From Nitrospira sp. (GTDB lineage Bacteria > Nitrospirota > Nitrospiria > Nitrospirales > Nitrospiraceae): a DNA stretch of 64,000 nucleotides. Both the position numbers and the translations under genes were made by a program. The stretch is taken from contig SWDS01000002.1 of assembly GCA_005116745.1 (NCBI GenBank), positions 1-64,000 on the forward strand. The letters are read 5' to 3'. Position 1 is the stretch's first letter. Each line of letters opens with the position of its first letter. A model generated the notes under the pieces. It worked only from the letters and a program-made list of their open reading frames with translations. It searched no databases and was not told the origin of the DNA. Positions 9,598 through 18,927 of this stretch are shown here, piece after piece.

Positions 9598-10929
9598 TCA
9601 CCGGCTGGCGTGAATGCCCTCGGAGTGTAACACGGTATTCCAATTCAACATCGGCCTTACCACGCCGGGAAGGTGTCCGGCAAAATCACCGCGTGCCGAG
9701 TCCCCCTCGCAACTGTCGATCACCATAAATGCGACGACCTGACGCTGGTAGAATTGCGAGACCTCTGGCTCTATGGTATCCAGACCCAGATCAACGAACA
9801 TCGTCCCCTCAGCAAGATAATTGCCAGGGATCCAGGCCGTGCTTCGATACCACCCACACGGACGGACACGCCTCCGCCATGCGGGATCAAGATCAACCGA
9901 GTCAAAGAGACGCACGCCGTCCTCGTTGTACAAGGAAAAGGCTGACCTCATCTTATAGCCGGGCTTGAGTACCTCATACTCCATCTCAATTCCGATCGGT
10001 TTTCGGATATCGAGGTTTTCGGAACACTGGCCGTCCTCGGTACGGACTCGCACAGCCCGCAGCCTGACGACTTCGCCCCCTGGCGCTCTCAGTGGTTCCT
10101 TCCATTCTCGCACGCACATAGTCGCGAATTCCGAATGCAGATAGGCCTTGACGATCTCGTGAGAGGGCCCATCCCGGCATAGTTTCCCCTCCCCCAAGAG
10201 GATAACTCGCTGGCACAGCCTCGTGACGGATGGCATGTTATGACTCACGAAAAAGATGGTGCGCCCTTCTTTGGCCACCCCCTCCATTTTCCCCAAGCAC
10301 TTCTTTTGGAAGGTGGCATCCCCCACCGCCAAGACCTCATCAATGATAAGCACTTCCGATTCCAAATGGGCCGCGACCGCAAACCCCAACCGCATGGCCA
10401 TTCCGCTGGAATACCGTTTCACCGGCGTATCGATAAACTGCTCCACTTCGGCAAATGCCACGATTTCATCGAACTTGCGTGCGATCTCGGCTCGTTTCAT
10501 TCCCAGGATGGTCCCGTTCAGGTAGATATTCTCTCGGCCGGTCAGCTCCCCGTGAAAGCCGGTTCCGACCTCCAGAAGTGCCGATACGCGGCCATCAATT
10601 TCTATCCGACCGCGAGTCGGTTCCGTAATACGTGACAGCATCTTGAGCAACGTACTTTTCCCCGCGCCGTTACGGCCGATAATTCCCACCATTTCCCCAC
10701 GTTTCACTTCAAATGACACATTCTGCAGCGCCCAGAAGGTGTCCGCTGCCGGGGCTCGTTCGTCTTCTACGGAACCGGTGTTCCTCGACGGCGGGATACG
10801 ACCGTTCGGTGCCCATATGGATTTCAGGCCAGACATCAGATGCTCGCGCAAGGTCTGATGCCCCCTCTCTCGAGCCCCGATTCGGTACTGTTTCGAAAGC
10901 TGATCAACACGAACCGCGATATCACTCAT
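9598..10929 (-). CDS. wzt: Polysaccharide ABC exporter ATPase with C-terminal glycan-binding domain
   Basis: A 443-residue ATPase of the Wzt/TagH type. The Walker A motif GRNGAGKST is near residue 89, the signature RYSSGMAMRL near 172 and the Walker B stretch VLIIDEVLAVGD near 192. Residues from about 270 onward form an extra beta-rich domain like the Wzt C-terminal domain, which in O-antigen exporters recognises the finished, end-modified chain. It lies 75 bases downstream of the permease gene and pairs with it to move lipid-linked glycan across the inner membrane. The extra domain suggests export is coupled to a specific terminal modification. Confidence 0.92.
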   Translation of the reverse strand: MSDIAVRVDQLSKQYRIGARERGHQTLREHLMSGLKSIWAPNGRIPPSRNTGSVEDERAPAADTFWALQNVSFEVKRGEMVGIIGRNGAGKSTLLKMLSRITEPTRGRIEIDGRVSALLEVGTGFHGELTGRENIYLNGTILGMKRAEIARKFDEIVAFAEVEQFIDTPVKRYSSGMAMRLGFAVAAHLESEVLIIDEVLAVGDATFQKKCLGKMEGVAKEGRTIFFVSHNMPSVTRLCQRVILLGEGKLCRDGPSHEIVKAYLHSEFATMCVREWKEPLRAPGGEVVRLRAVRVRTEDGQCSENLDIRKPIGIEMEYEVLKPGYKMRSAFSLYNEDGVRLFDSVDLDPAWRRRVRPCGWYRSTAWIPGNYLAEGTMFVDLGLDTIEPEVSQFYQRQVVAFMVIDSCEGDSARGDFAGHLPGVVRPMLNWNTVLHSEGIHASR

Positions 10930-11004
10930 ATCGATAGTATAACTTAATCGTTTGTTCTCTGAGCCGGTTGGACTTGTAATCCGACGTGATTCCTTGCTTC
11001 TTCC

Positions 11005-11862
11005 TCAAAGCACATCCGCAAATTGTCGCTCCATCTGCCTGAAATACACCAACCCTCCGATGATGACACAGAACAGCACAACGACACTCTCTATCATGAC
11101 GACCGGATCTGGAGCCGTACGTCCCAGCAACGCCCAGCGAAATCCCTCAATGACTCCCACCATCGGATTCAGGCCATAGAGCCACCTCCACCGCTCAGGG
11201 ACGAGGCTGACCGAATACACGATCGGCGTCGCATACATCCATATCTGCATGATAAAGGGGAGGGCGTGCCCCACATCTCTGTATTTGGCATTGAGGGCCG
11301 ATGTAAATAGACTGATCCCCAGAGCCATCAACATTGCGAGTAGGATGAATCCCGGTAAAGTGATCACTTTCCAGGTGAGTGGGATTCCAGCATAGATGAG
11401 CAATCCGAATAGCAGGATCATTGATAGCGCAAAGTCAACAAGCGGCGATACCACCGTGGCAATGGGAAGCCATAACCGTGGGAAATAAATCTTGCTGACG
11501 ATCCGTGCATTGGTGACGATACTTTCCCCCGAGCGCGCGACAGCTTGGGCGAAATAGGTCCAAGGGAGCAGAGCCGTCATCGCAAATGCTGGATACCACA
11601 CCCCATCCGAAGGCAGTTTGGCCATTACTCCAAAGATCGCCGTAAAGATCAGCAGCGCGATCAGCGGCTGCAACATCACCCATGCCACGCCGATCGCCGT
11701 TTGCTTATAGCGGACCGTGATATCCCGCCAGACCAGAACATACCCTAACTCGCGGTATTCCCAGAGATCAGACCAGCCCATATCAAACAGACTGGTTCGC
11801 TTCTCGATGATGACTTTCCGTCTGGGTTGATTTATGGTCGCTTCTGCTTGAGCCATATGCAT
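11005..11862 (-). CDS. wzm: Polysaccharide ABC exporter permease
   Basis: A 285-residue ABC-2 type integral membrane protein. About six hydrophobic segments follow a cytoplasmic N-terminal arm. The stretch WRDITVRYKQTAIGVAWVML is the usual Wzm/TagG start of helix 1, and YATPIVYS and LNPMVGVIEGFRWALLG are also typical. It forms the channel half of the exporter with the ATPase encoded directly downstream. The start is either the ATG at 11862 or the one two codons later; neither has a strong ribosome-binding site. The length is normal for the family. Confidence 0.93.
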   Translation of the reverse strand: MHMAQAEATINQPRRKVIIEKRTSLFDMGWSDLWEYRELGYVLVWRDITVRYKQTAIGVAWVMLQPLIALLIFTAIFGVMAKLPSDGVWYPAFAMTALLPWTYFAQAVARSGESIVTNARIVSKIYFPRLWLPIATVVSPLVDFALSMILLFGLLIYAGIPLTWKVITLPGFILLAMLMALGISLFTSALNAKYRDVGHALPFIMQIWMYATPIVYSVSLVPERWRWLYGLNPMVGVIEGFRWALLGRTAPDPVVMIESVVVLFCVIIGGLVYFRQMERQFADVL

Positions 11863-11884
11863 CCGTGGCTTGTCCCCTATTCAC

Positions 11885-13177
11885 CTAGTCGAATCCGAGC
11901 GATTCCCCTAATGATTCCAACATTACCGTCAGCATAAATCCTACTTGATGGCGTGATACCTGGTACTCCAGTGCCGTTGTATCTGAGTTAATGTGTGTGA
12001 AGAGATAAAAGAGTTCTCCTTTGATGTTCCTCGTCAACATATACTCAAGCTTCGATCCTCCAGTGATACTCTGAAATTGAGAATCTGTATTGGGGAAAAA
12101 TTGACTCAAGGAATACCCACCACTCCCGCTGACGCTGAGCCGCTCATAAATTCGATGTCTGATGCTCGCCCGCACAGAATTATTGATCCTCGCTCCACCC
12201 TGTAAAAAGAATGACGGTCTGGCTTCCCGTGCCAGCGTCAGATCGAGGACCGTGTCTCGCTCCGGTTTGGTTGTGACGCGAATCGAGCCAGACGGTAACG
12301 TCCGCCCAACTGGTTCGACAAACGTGACGCCTCCACGAACGGTGAACGTCCACTCCGGGAATACCTTCGTATAGTCACCTTCTAGCGTGATGAGATTGGC
12401 ACTAAATGTTCTACCGCCTTCGGACCGCTCTTGGGTAAAGAAAGTCTGTCGATACAGGGCAGCGATGCTGTCGTTTCGCGTCAGCTGATAGCGAGGTCCT
12501 CCGGACCAGGTGTGACTCATCGTGTTAAAGAAGGTGGCCCCGGTTACATCCCCGCCTTCGGTGCTACTGGTCTGCCTCCGAAGGCCGAACGTGTATCCAC
12601 CTTCCAAAGAAACATCTCGGGACAGAGGGTAGCTCCCATTGAAGGCTGTTGTGTTCAGAAGCCTGCTCCGCCGAAATGTTAGGAGGCCGCCCTCGAAGTC
12701 ATCAACCGCCACCGATCTCCCAAAGGATTGCTCGGGGGAATATATGAAGTTCTCAGTGACGTTCAACTTCGCTCCTCTGACATACTGATCAACCCATCGA
12801 TCCAAGCCGACAGTGCCTTTGACAATCGCGCCAAAAAAGTCCAAGCCCGTATTAGTCACATACTTGTTATAGTTTCCACCCACCTGCAGGTCAGCTTCAA
12901 TATCACGACTGTCATGCCGCAGGGCTAGCCCCCCGTTCACAGTCGTCACAAAATCATGGAGCTGTGGGGCGTTCCCCTGTGCGTCCCTGAGGAGATCCTT
13001 TGGTCTACGCCATACATTGCTATCGTATCGTTCCCTCACCTGACCCCAGGGAACAATGTTCGTCTCCGCATAAACTGACACTGAGGGCAACGCCCCCCAG
13101 ATAAGCACGACCGTAACTGCGAACCTAAACAATGGTCTGATCTTGAGCCATCTACAACACCACAATAGAGTCACCAC
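11885..13177 (-). CDS. Outer-membrane beta-barrel protein of the polysaccharide locus
   Basis: A 430-residue exported protein. A GTG start (two GTG codons in a row, just after AAGGA) leads into a signal peptide with a hydrophobic core around residues 17-32 and a probable cleavage after VSVYA. The mature part is rich in alternating polar and aromatic residues (YGY-, SGSGGYSLSQFF-type strands) and ends in FMLTVMLESLGESLGFD, as expected for a barrel protein. It resembles the outer-membrane barrel family found in exopolysaccharide or exosortase loci. Its position between the Wza-like genes and Wzm suggests a role in outer-membrane passage or anchoring of the glycan. The precise role is unknown. 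Confidence 0.7.
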   Translation of the reverse strand: MVTLLWCCRWLKIRPLFRFAVTVVLIWGALPSVSVYAETNIVPWGQVRERYDSNVWRRPKDLLRDAQGNAPQLHDFVTTVNGGLALRHDSRDIEADLQVGGNYNKYVTNTGLDFFGAIVKGTVGLDRWVDQYVRGAKLNVTENFIYSPEQSFGRSVAVDDFEGGLLTFRRSRLLNTTAFNGSYPLSRDVSLEGGYTFGLRRQTSSTEGGDVTGATFFNTMSHTWSGGPRYQLTRNDSIAALYRQTFFTQERSEGGRTFSANLITLEGDYTKVFPEWTFTVRGGVTFVEPVGRTLPSGSIRVTTKPERDTVLDLTLAREARPSFFLQGGARINNSVRASIRHRIYERLSVSGSGGYSLSQFFPNTDSQFQSITGGSKLEYMLTRNIKGELFYLFTHINSDTTALEYQVSRHQVGFMLTVMLESLGESLGFD

Positions 13178-13304
13178 ATTCCTTTTCAGAAGCAGCTACA
13201 AACGGGTGCCGATCAGCCGATAACCAATCCACCCGCCTTATACCACATGCATGGATTTTGGAAAAACAGATCCAATAGTGTGTCGGATACCCTGCATGAT
13301 TCCG

Positions 13305-13904
13305 TCACGGTACGACAACTGTATCGCCGGAGGTCAACACAATATTACCTGGTTCACCACGACCACTGACAAGATCATCATACCGCAGAGGAATATGGAC
13401 TTCCTGGCGTTTGTGACCGGGGCTTTCAATGACCCGCACTACTTGCAACTTATTCTTACTCGCATAGGTTGTAAAGCCTCCGGCCATGGAAATCGCTTGG
13501 AGCACCGTGACATACGACTTGAGCTGATACTTTCCAGGCTTAGTGACCTCACCCAACACAAACACGGAATAGCTGTTGAGTTCCTTGACGTTTACCGACA
13601 CAGAAGGATTCTGGATATAGCCTTTGAGACGCTCCGTAATCTGCGCGGACAGTGCCTCTGCCGTGAGGCCGGCTGCTTGCACGTCACCGATGATCGGCAT
13701 AGACACGTATCCATCTGGCCGTATCAAGGTGATTCTAGACAAATCCGGATTCTTCCACACATTGATCTCAATCTGGTCTTCAGAACCCAAAAGGAATTCC
13801 GTGGGGACGTCGGATGCCTTGTATTCCCTCGACGTCACCGGTCCCCGACAACTAGCTTGGACAAGAACAGAGCACAACAAGAGCCCAATCGCCGATACTC
13901 TCAT
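13305..13904 (-). CDS. Wza-like polysaccharide export protein (second copy)
   Basis: With the ATG at 13904 the product is 199 residues; a longer frame begins at 13973. The chosen start puts a hydrophobic signal segment (VSAIGLLLCSVLV) directly at the N-terminus, followed by a Cys in ASCRG that may be lipidated although the lipobox is imperfect. The mature protein has the Poly_export domain (IEINVWKNPDLSR, then RPDGYVSMPIIGDVQ) and one SLBB-type domain (FVLGEVTKPGKYQL). It lacks the long C-terminal part of Escherichia coli Wza. It is very similar in layout to the gene just upstream, so the two are tandem paralogues. Confidence 0.85.
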   Translation of the reverse strand: MRVSAIGLLLCSVLVQASCRGPVTSREYKASDVPTEFLLGSEDQIEINVWKNPDLSRITLIRPDGYVSMPIIGDVQAAGLTAEALSAQITERLKGYIQNPSVSVNVKELNSYSVFVLGEVTKPGKYQLKSYVTVLQAISMAGGFTTYASKNKLQVVRVIESPGHKRQEVHIPLRYDDLVSGRGEPGNIVLTSGDTVVVP

Positions 13905-13976
13905 CACAGGCAGATACCACCTAGACACCCTTGTCCATCGTGCGCAATTGTCCACAGCAATCCTTTCCGGCATTCC

Positions 13977-14693
13977 CTACCGACCAGGGAAGACCACCAT
14001 TGACTCGCTCGGCACCACAAGTGTATCTCCCGGCTTCAGTTCAAAATTATCCGTGATTCCGCTGCGAAGCACAATGTCATCGTAGCTCGCCGTGAACCGC
14101 TTCAACCCTGGGGCTGTATCCGTAAATCGAAAAATGACGATCTGGTTCCTTGCCGCCGTATCTTTGAATCCGCCTGCGATGGTAATCGCTTGCAGCAGCG
14201 TCGTTTTACTCTTCAGCGGATACTTGCCGGGATGAGCCACTTCACCGAGCAGGAAGATGTTGGAACTATTGACTTCCTTCAAGGTCACAGCCACAACCGG
14301 GTTCTGGACATATTCCTTGAGTTTATTCGTCATTTCTTCGGCCAATTTGTTGGGCGTTTTGCCGACGGCCATCACGTCGCGAATGATCGGCATTGAAAAT
14401 CGCCCATCAGGACGTACTTGCACTTGTCGTGACAGATCTGGATTTCTCCAGACGGTAATATCCAGTACATCTTCGGCGCCGATCACATATTCACTGCTGA
14501 CCGCATTCGATAGTTTATCCATCATCGCCTGACTAATCGCCTTCTCGGTCTGCATTGTTGTGGCAGGCAAAGAGGGGCTATCAGCCGGCAATTTACCGGC
14601 ATCTGGCTTAACCAAGCTCGAATCACAGAGTCCAGAGCCTGAGCTTGCCAGCAGCACCAGCGAGATAATGAGAAACCGCAAGAGATACTTCAT
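13977..14693 (-). CDS. Wza-like polysaccharide export protein (first copy)
   Basis: The ATG at 14693 is preceded by AGAAGGAA and gives 238 residues; an ATG ten codons earlier lacks this site. The N-terminal 20 residues form a signal peptide (LLRFLIISLVLLASS). A linker of about 45 residues leads into the Poly_export domain (LDITVWRNPDLSRQVQVRP, then FSMPIIRDVMAVG) and an SLBB domain (FLLGEVAHPGKYPLKS). Such proteins form the periplasmic and outer-membrane conduit for capsule or exopolysaccharide. The copy immediately downstream aligns over both domains. No Wzc-type co-polymerase is present in the window. Confidence 0.87.
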   Translation of the reverse strand: MKYLLRFLIISLVLLASSGSGLCDSSLVKPDAGKLPADSPSLPATTMQTEKAISQAMMDKLSNAVSSEYVIGAEDVLDITVWRNPDLSRQVQVRPDGRFSMPIIRDVMAVGKTPNKLAEEMTNKLKEYVQNPVVAVTLKEVNSSNIFLLGEVAHPGKYPLKSKTTLLQAITIAGGFKDTAARNQIVIFRFTDTAPGLKRFTASYDDIVLRSGITDNFELKPGDTLVVPSESMVVFPGR

Positions 14694-14905
14694 AGCTTCG
14701 GTTCCTTCTGTTAAGATCTTCACCTTACGTACGTTGGGCTCTACCGAACAGCCCTACGTTCAAATGGTACCTATTCTCCCAATCCGGCTTCGGCAATGAA
14801 TTCGACAGGCCAGGACGTCGTTTCGTCAAAGACAGCGAGCTCGCTGTTCACGTATTCAAATACAAACCACTCCAAACTTTACCATCCCCCCCCTTTTCCA
14901 CCAAG

Positions 14906-15766
14906 TCATGCCGGATCCGCTGATCTAGAAGGGATGGCAAACCTGTGAACCATGGAAAGGCCTTGGGGAGTGCCGATATCAACATATCGGCCTCTGGGAA
15001 ATGTAACTCCTTCGACTTTCATCTTGGCCTTCACCGCTGCTTTCAATACGGCTCCCACCGGAATATCGCCTTGAGCATCGATCCTTCGATTTCCAACCAC
15101 CCCAACCTTTTCTCCTTGTTTCACACGACGCAAGAACTGATGTAAGAACTCTGTAAACACGGGCGTCCACACGGCGCACAACCAAGCATATCCTAGCCGA
15201 GTCGTTCTCGGCTTCAGATAAATCTCGTGAACGCGAAAATCCTCGTCAATATCGACCATGTCCATGGCCTTGGGGTCATGGGCCGGGAAGAGGCCTAAGA
15301 CAACATCACTCCCTGAATGATCAAGCCGAGCCAGGAGTCTAGCAAACACATCTGTCGGTCGAAAGAGGATGTCGGGAAAGCCAAATGCGATGATCTTGTC
15401 CTTTATGAACGAGTACGCTCGATCAATAGTATCCGGCGGCCCACTAGAGCCTTCAATTACAATGTACGCAAGATCCATATCAAGGAGTTGTCCATCACCC
15501 CAGTAGGCTGGAATATCCCACTTGCTTTTACCCAAGACGAAGTACGCCTTCCGAACCCCTGCAATTCTCATTTTCTCGAGCAGGTTGTGCGACACTACTT
15601 TGGGCCGCACTCCATCAGCCCCACCCAAGTTCCAAACACCGATGGGATATAACTCCTTGCTGCAGGGTAACGGCGCGATTCGATGTGCCCGACCTGCTGC
15701 AGGAATTAGCCCTACGAGGTCCCACGACGGATTCTTGTCATGCGAAGGTCTTCCCATCGTTCTCAC
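14906..15766 (-). CDS. Sugar-1-phosphate nucleotidyltransferase-like protein
   Basis: A 286-residue protein with the nucleotidyltransferase fold. The signature at residues 19-37 reads GLIPAAGRAHRIAPLPCSK, a variant of the GGxGTRLxPxTxxxPK loop in RfbA-type enzymes; the lysine of SKEL is kept. GFPDILF near 130 holds the metal-binding Asp, and YVDIGTPQGL near the end is the usual terminal motif. It should activate a sugar phosphate for the surface glycan, but the altered loop leaves nucleotide and sugar open. The start is a GTG at 15766 or an ATG three codons later. Gaps of 212 and 478 bases flank it, so it may be a separate unit. Confidence 0.75.
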   Translation of the reverse strand: MRTMGRPSHDKNPSWDLVGLIPAAGRAHRIAPLPCSKELYPIGVWNLGGADGVRPKVVSHNLLEKMRIAGVRKAYFVLGKSKWDIPAYWGDGQLLDMDLAYIVIEGSSGPPDTIDRAYSFIKDKIIAFGFPDILFRPTDVFARLLARLDHSGSDVVLGLFPAHDPKAMDMVDIDEDFRVHEIYLKPRTTRLGYAWLCAVWTPVFTEFLHQFLRRVKQGEKVGVVGNRRIDAQGDIPVGAVLKAAVKAKMKVEGVTFPRGRYVDIGTPQGLSMVHRFAIPSRSADPA

Positions 15767-16244
15767 GTTCTCAGCAATCAGCTATCGCGATGCCCGGAGT
15801 GAGGTTTCCCGGCATCTCGTCATTTCCCTCAGACTTTACATGATACTCGATGCAATGGAACCAGCACGGTTAAACGGCAAAGTACCCAGCGCCGTTAAGC
15901 ACCTCAGGCCGGTCAAGCCCGGCGCTTGGCAGCGCTGTGAATTCCAGTTCGAACAACCAGCGCAATGCGGATCTCGACCTCCTTGCCTAGCCCAATGCAC
16001 GGATACTATGACTAAGCCAAACCTGGAGCGGCATCATTTACCACGATAGAGATCAAAACAACCTATAGATCCGGCGGCTGCCACAACCATGGCAACATAC
16101 GCAATTCCGTTCGTGGCGATATTGTGGGAAAGCTCAGAGCAGGGCCGTCTAGATCTAGGTCAGGTTCTCAGAGACCCAGCGGCTACACTTCATCTAAATC
16201 CTGGCGCCGACCTCTTTACCATCACCCAATTCGCACCGCGTTGC
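15767..16244. other. 478-base intergenic stretch in the polysaccharide locus
   Basis: No frame on either strand matches a recognisable protein. The base composition is similar to the surroundings and no long repeat is evident. It may carry the promoter for the nucleotidyltransferase gene at 14906-15766 or the decayed remains of a gene. Nothing more can be said from the sequence. Confidence 0.4.
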
Positions 16245-17543
16245 TCACGCTTTCCCTTTAAGTAAATCCCCAACCCGCTTACTTTGCAACACACAATCGT
16301 GCGTCATTAAATATCCCCATTCAGCAAAGCGGCCGACAGAGAACACTCCGTGAGAATCCAAGAATTGGTTGATCCGATCAAGCGCTGTCCGCCGATTGTG
16401 ATCGTAGATTACATTCCCCCATGGCACAAAACGAACCTGCACCGAGATGACCACGTCCAGGCTTTCGAGCAGCCCCATTTCAATAAGTTCCAGCTGGACC
16501 CTGCGAGACACCTCATCGCGATCAGTCGGCAGCGGACGATAGTCCGACCCGTACACTTCCACCGAGATTCCGGTCTTCGACGCCGGAGCATTATTGGGAG
16601 AAAAATGTTCCATGATACTGATCCGGGTACTCAGTTTATCCTCGTCATAGACGTACATCCACTGCTCTTTTCGTTTAGCTGGATGATTGGCCGCCACCTC
16701 CACTAGATAAAAGTTTGTGCATCTTAGGATCGCAGCCGCATCTTTCACATCACGAGGAGCGTCTTCTACGCACTTAATCAAGGTGGGAAGCGGGATAGTT
16801 GAAACAAGGCGTTCATAACTGACGCTGGACTTATCAGAAAACAGCAGTTGTCGCTTAGACAAACTGACACCCACGAGCGTCTTATTGCTGTGAAGTCTTG
16901 CACCATCGGCAAACATATTACCGTAGGAGAGGAAGCCGCCATTGGATGGATACCGCCATTTGTTGACCCAGTATGTTTGACGGTTAAGAGGCCCCTTCGC
17001 TCCCTCACTCACATCCTCAATGCTCGGATAAAAGACACGTTTACCGATCCAGTCGACGCCTAAATTGATCGGGTCGGTAGTCCAATATTTCCTGGTATAG
17101 GCAGCGGGAAATGTTTCGGCAAACACTTGACCAAATGCCTGATACAGCCAGTCCTGGTAGTTGAGTGGTTTCGGTTGGGTTGCAAGCTGCGCACGCGATT
17201 CAAGAAAACTCTTCAAGCATTGAGAACGCAGTGGTTCAGGGACTTGGTAGAGACAGGATTGTGCAGGGTGTTGAATCCAGTGGCCGCGATAATAGTTACT
17301 CACGTACGTTTCATACTCTACATATTGGTCTTTTACACTTTTCGCAAACAGGCTCTTGACGTATTCGTTGTCCGTATACGACACATGAGGTCCATCATCC
17401 CATGTGAAGCCTTCGCGAACATCACTATAGATATGTCCACCGAAATAGGGCTTGGCCTCATAGATTTCACACCCCTCGTGCCCAACATGAAACGACGTGC
17501 ATAAACCGGACAATCCAGCACCCAAAATCGTTACAGACTTCAC
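16245..17543 (-). CDS. FAD-dependent oxidoreductase, UDP-galactopyranose-mutase/amine-oxidase-like
   Basis: A 432-residue flavoprotein. A GTG start follows GGAGAGG. The FAD-binding motif VTILGAGLSGLCTSFHVG is at residues 4-21, followed by an acidic end of strand 2 (YEAKPYFGGHIYS). RLVSTIPLPTLI in the middle and GVFSVGRFAEWGYLMTHDCV at the end are typical of protoporphyrinogen-oxidase and UDP-galactopyranose-mutase relatives found in glycan loci. The last of these closes the FAD site. A role in sugar-ring or side-group chemistry is likely from context, but the substrate is not shown by the sequence. Confidence 0.75.
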   Translation of the reverse strand: MKSVTILGAGLSGLCTSFHVGHEGCEIYEAKPYFGGHIYSDVREGFTWDDGPHVSYTDNEYVKSLFAKSVKDQYVEYETYVSNYYRGHWIQHPAQSCLYQVPEPLRSQCLKSFLESRAQLATQPKPLNYQDWLYQAFGQVFAETFPAAYTRKYWTTDPINLGVDWIGKRVFYPSIEDVSEGAKGPLNRQTYWVNKWRYPSNGGFLSYGNMFADGARLHSNKTLVGVSLSKRQLLFSDKSSVSYERLVSTIPLPTLIKCVEDAPRDVKDAAAILRCTNFYLVEVAANHPAKRKEQWMYVYDEDKLSTRISIMEHFSPNNAPASKTGISVEVYGSDYRPLPTDRDEVSRRVQLELIEMGLLESLDVVISVQVRFVPWGNVIYDHNRRTALDRINQFLDSHGVFSVGRFAEWGYLMTHDCVLQSKRVGDLLKGKA

Positions 17544-17610
17544 GGACCTCTCCTTTGTTTAGCGATTCCTCTATAAACGAACTGGTCCCTGCATCACTAG
17601 CAATTGACCA

Positions 17611-18927
17611 TCATACCGTTTTCTCTCTCAACAGACCAGCATCATGCAATGCATCCGCAGCTGTCTTAATCAAGTCAAATCGCAGCCCAGACTTCGTGGC
17701 AATATCAAACAACGTATGCACATTGTCTGACAGATTCAAAACCCACAGTAACGCCAACTCACTCTGATTCCTTTCCTGTTGACCCGCGATCGCCCGATAG
17801 AGCCCACGACGACCCAATTGCGGTTCGCATTTCGGGTTTTGATTCATATACGTTCGATTCCCTTCCAAGAGATCAAACACCCCTAGACATCTGGCATACG
17901 ACCGTGCAAGGGAGTCCGGCTTCACAAAGCCCAGATCATCGGCAGAGGAGTGATACTCGGGATATTGGCCATGTGGGGTCCGCATGAAACATCCGACAGG
18001 CAGATCAAACCCAGGAGAACAATACTGCCGTTCATCATATCCATAGGGGAAAAAATCGATGATGGTATGGGGCTCCCCTGAATGCCTCAGCACATGTGCC
18101 ATCGCCCGATCGATCTCCGCATTACCCTGACGGCTCTTCTTGTAGGTGATATTCCCCGCATCGCCTAACCCGGTTAAGACGAGCCCGTGTTTAATGCGAG
18201 ACACCGTCTGTTCATTCTGAGCCAGCCAAGTAATGGACCCAATGGTTCCTGGAATAAAGAGAAACCGGTATGAATATCGTCTTGGGCGCGAAACCATCGT
18301 TTCCGCCAGCTTCACGGCCAACGTAAGGCCCGACAAATTATCGTTGCATAGAGCCGGATGGCATACATGACATGAGATGAGAACCTCATCCGACGTTTCA
18401 CCTGGTAAATAGGCCTCGCCATAGGTGAGTGAACCGGCTTGAAGGCTCGAGTCGATGACAACCTCATATTCGTCATCGGCCAGTTGTTCAAGATCTGCGT
18501 GTCGTAGGCAGAAACCCCAGTCCTCCTTGTAATAGGAGGTTCGGTAAGGAATCCATTCAGGATGGTCAGGCAGGGTGAATAAGTGGGGTCTGAGGTCTGC
18601 TAATGGCATCTTCCTCCGGACGGGCGAACTGTAGCTCATCAGATGTAGATTGTGTGCATTAAAATCGATGACTCGCTTCCCCTCCCGGTTCATGACATAG
18701 GCATCGGCTACGTTCCACTCTAATGGAACCGTCCAATCAAACACCTTGGTTCCGCTAGGAACCTCCTTCATTTCAAGTGGAATACGCTTCTGGATTGCTC
18801 GAAAAGTTTCCCTGACTCCCTCACCGGTAATACTCCGACATATCGGATACAGCTCCGCCATGAAGCTATGCATCTCTTTGCCTAACTCTTCACCGCTTGA
18901 TGCTTCATTGGGGTCAGAAAATGTCAT
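17611..18927 (-). CDS. DUF4910 aminopeptidase-like protein
   Basis: A 438-residue protein. SFMAELYPICRSITGEGVRE near the N-terminus and SSPVRRKMPLADLRPHLFTL are hallmarks of the DUF2172/DUF4910 family. The middle has a zinc-peptidase-like metal site (SCHVCHPALCNDNLSG) and EYHSSADD, resembling M28 peptidases. The last 90 residues look like a winged-helix domain. The family is often encoded beside NDP-sugar genes, yet no reaction has been firmly set. Its ATG overlaps the rfbC-like stop by 4 bases (ATGA), which indicates translational coupling and a function in the same sugar module, perhaps as a hydrolase or amidase. Confidence 0.8.
   Translation of the reverse strand: MTFSDPNEASSGEELGKEMHSFMAELYPICRSITGEGVRETFRAIQKRIPLEMKEVPSGTKVFDWTVPLEWNVADAYVMNREGKRVIDFNAHNLHLMSYSSPVRRKMPLADLRPHLFTLPDHPEWIPYRTSYYKEDWGFCLRHADLEQLADDEYEVVIDSSLQAGSLTYGEAYLPGETSDEVLISCHVCHPALCNDNLSGLTLAVKLAETMVSRPRRYSYRFLFIPGTIGSITWLAQNEQTVSRIKHGLVLTGLGDAGNITYKKSRQGNAEIDRAMAHVLRHSGEPHTIIDFFPYGYDERQYCSPGFDLPVGCFMRTPHGQYPEYHSSADDLGFVKPDSLARSYARCLGVFDLLEGNRTYMNQNPKCEPQLGRRGLYRAIAGQQERNQSELALLWVLNLSDNVHTLFDIATKSGLRFDLIKTAADALHDAGLLREKTV

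Noticed and set aside
13251-14003. 250-codon open frame on the plus strand opposite the Wza-like gene
   Set aside because: It is antisense to two clear export-protein domains and its product has no recognisable fold or ribosome-binding site.
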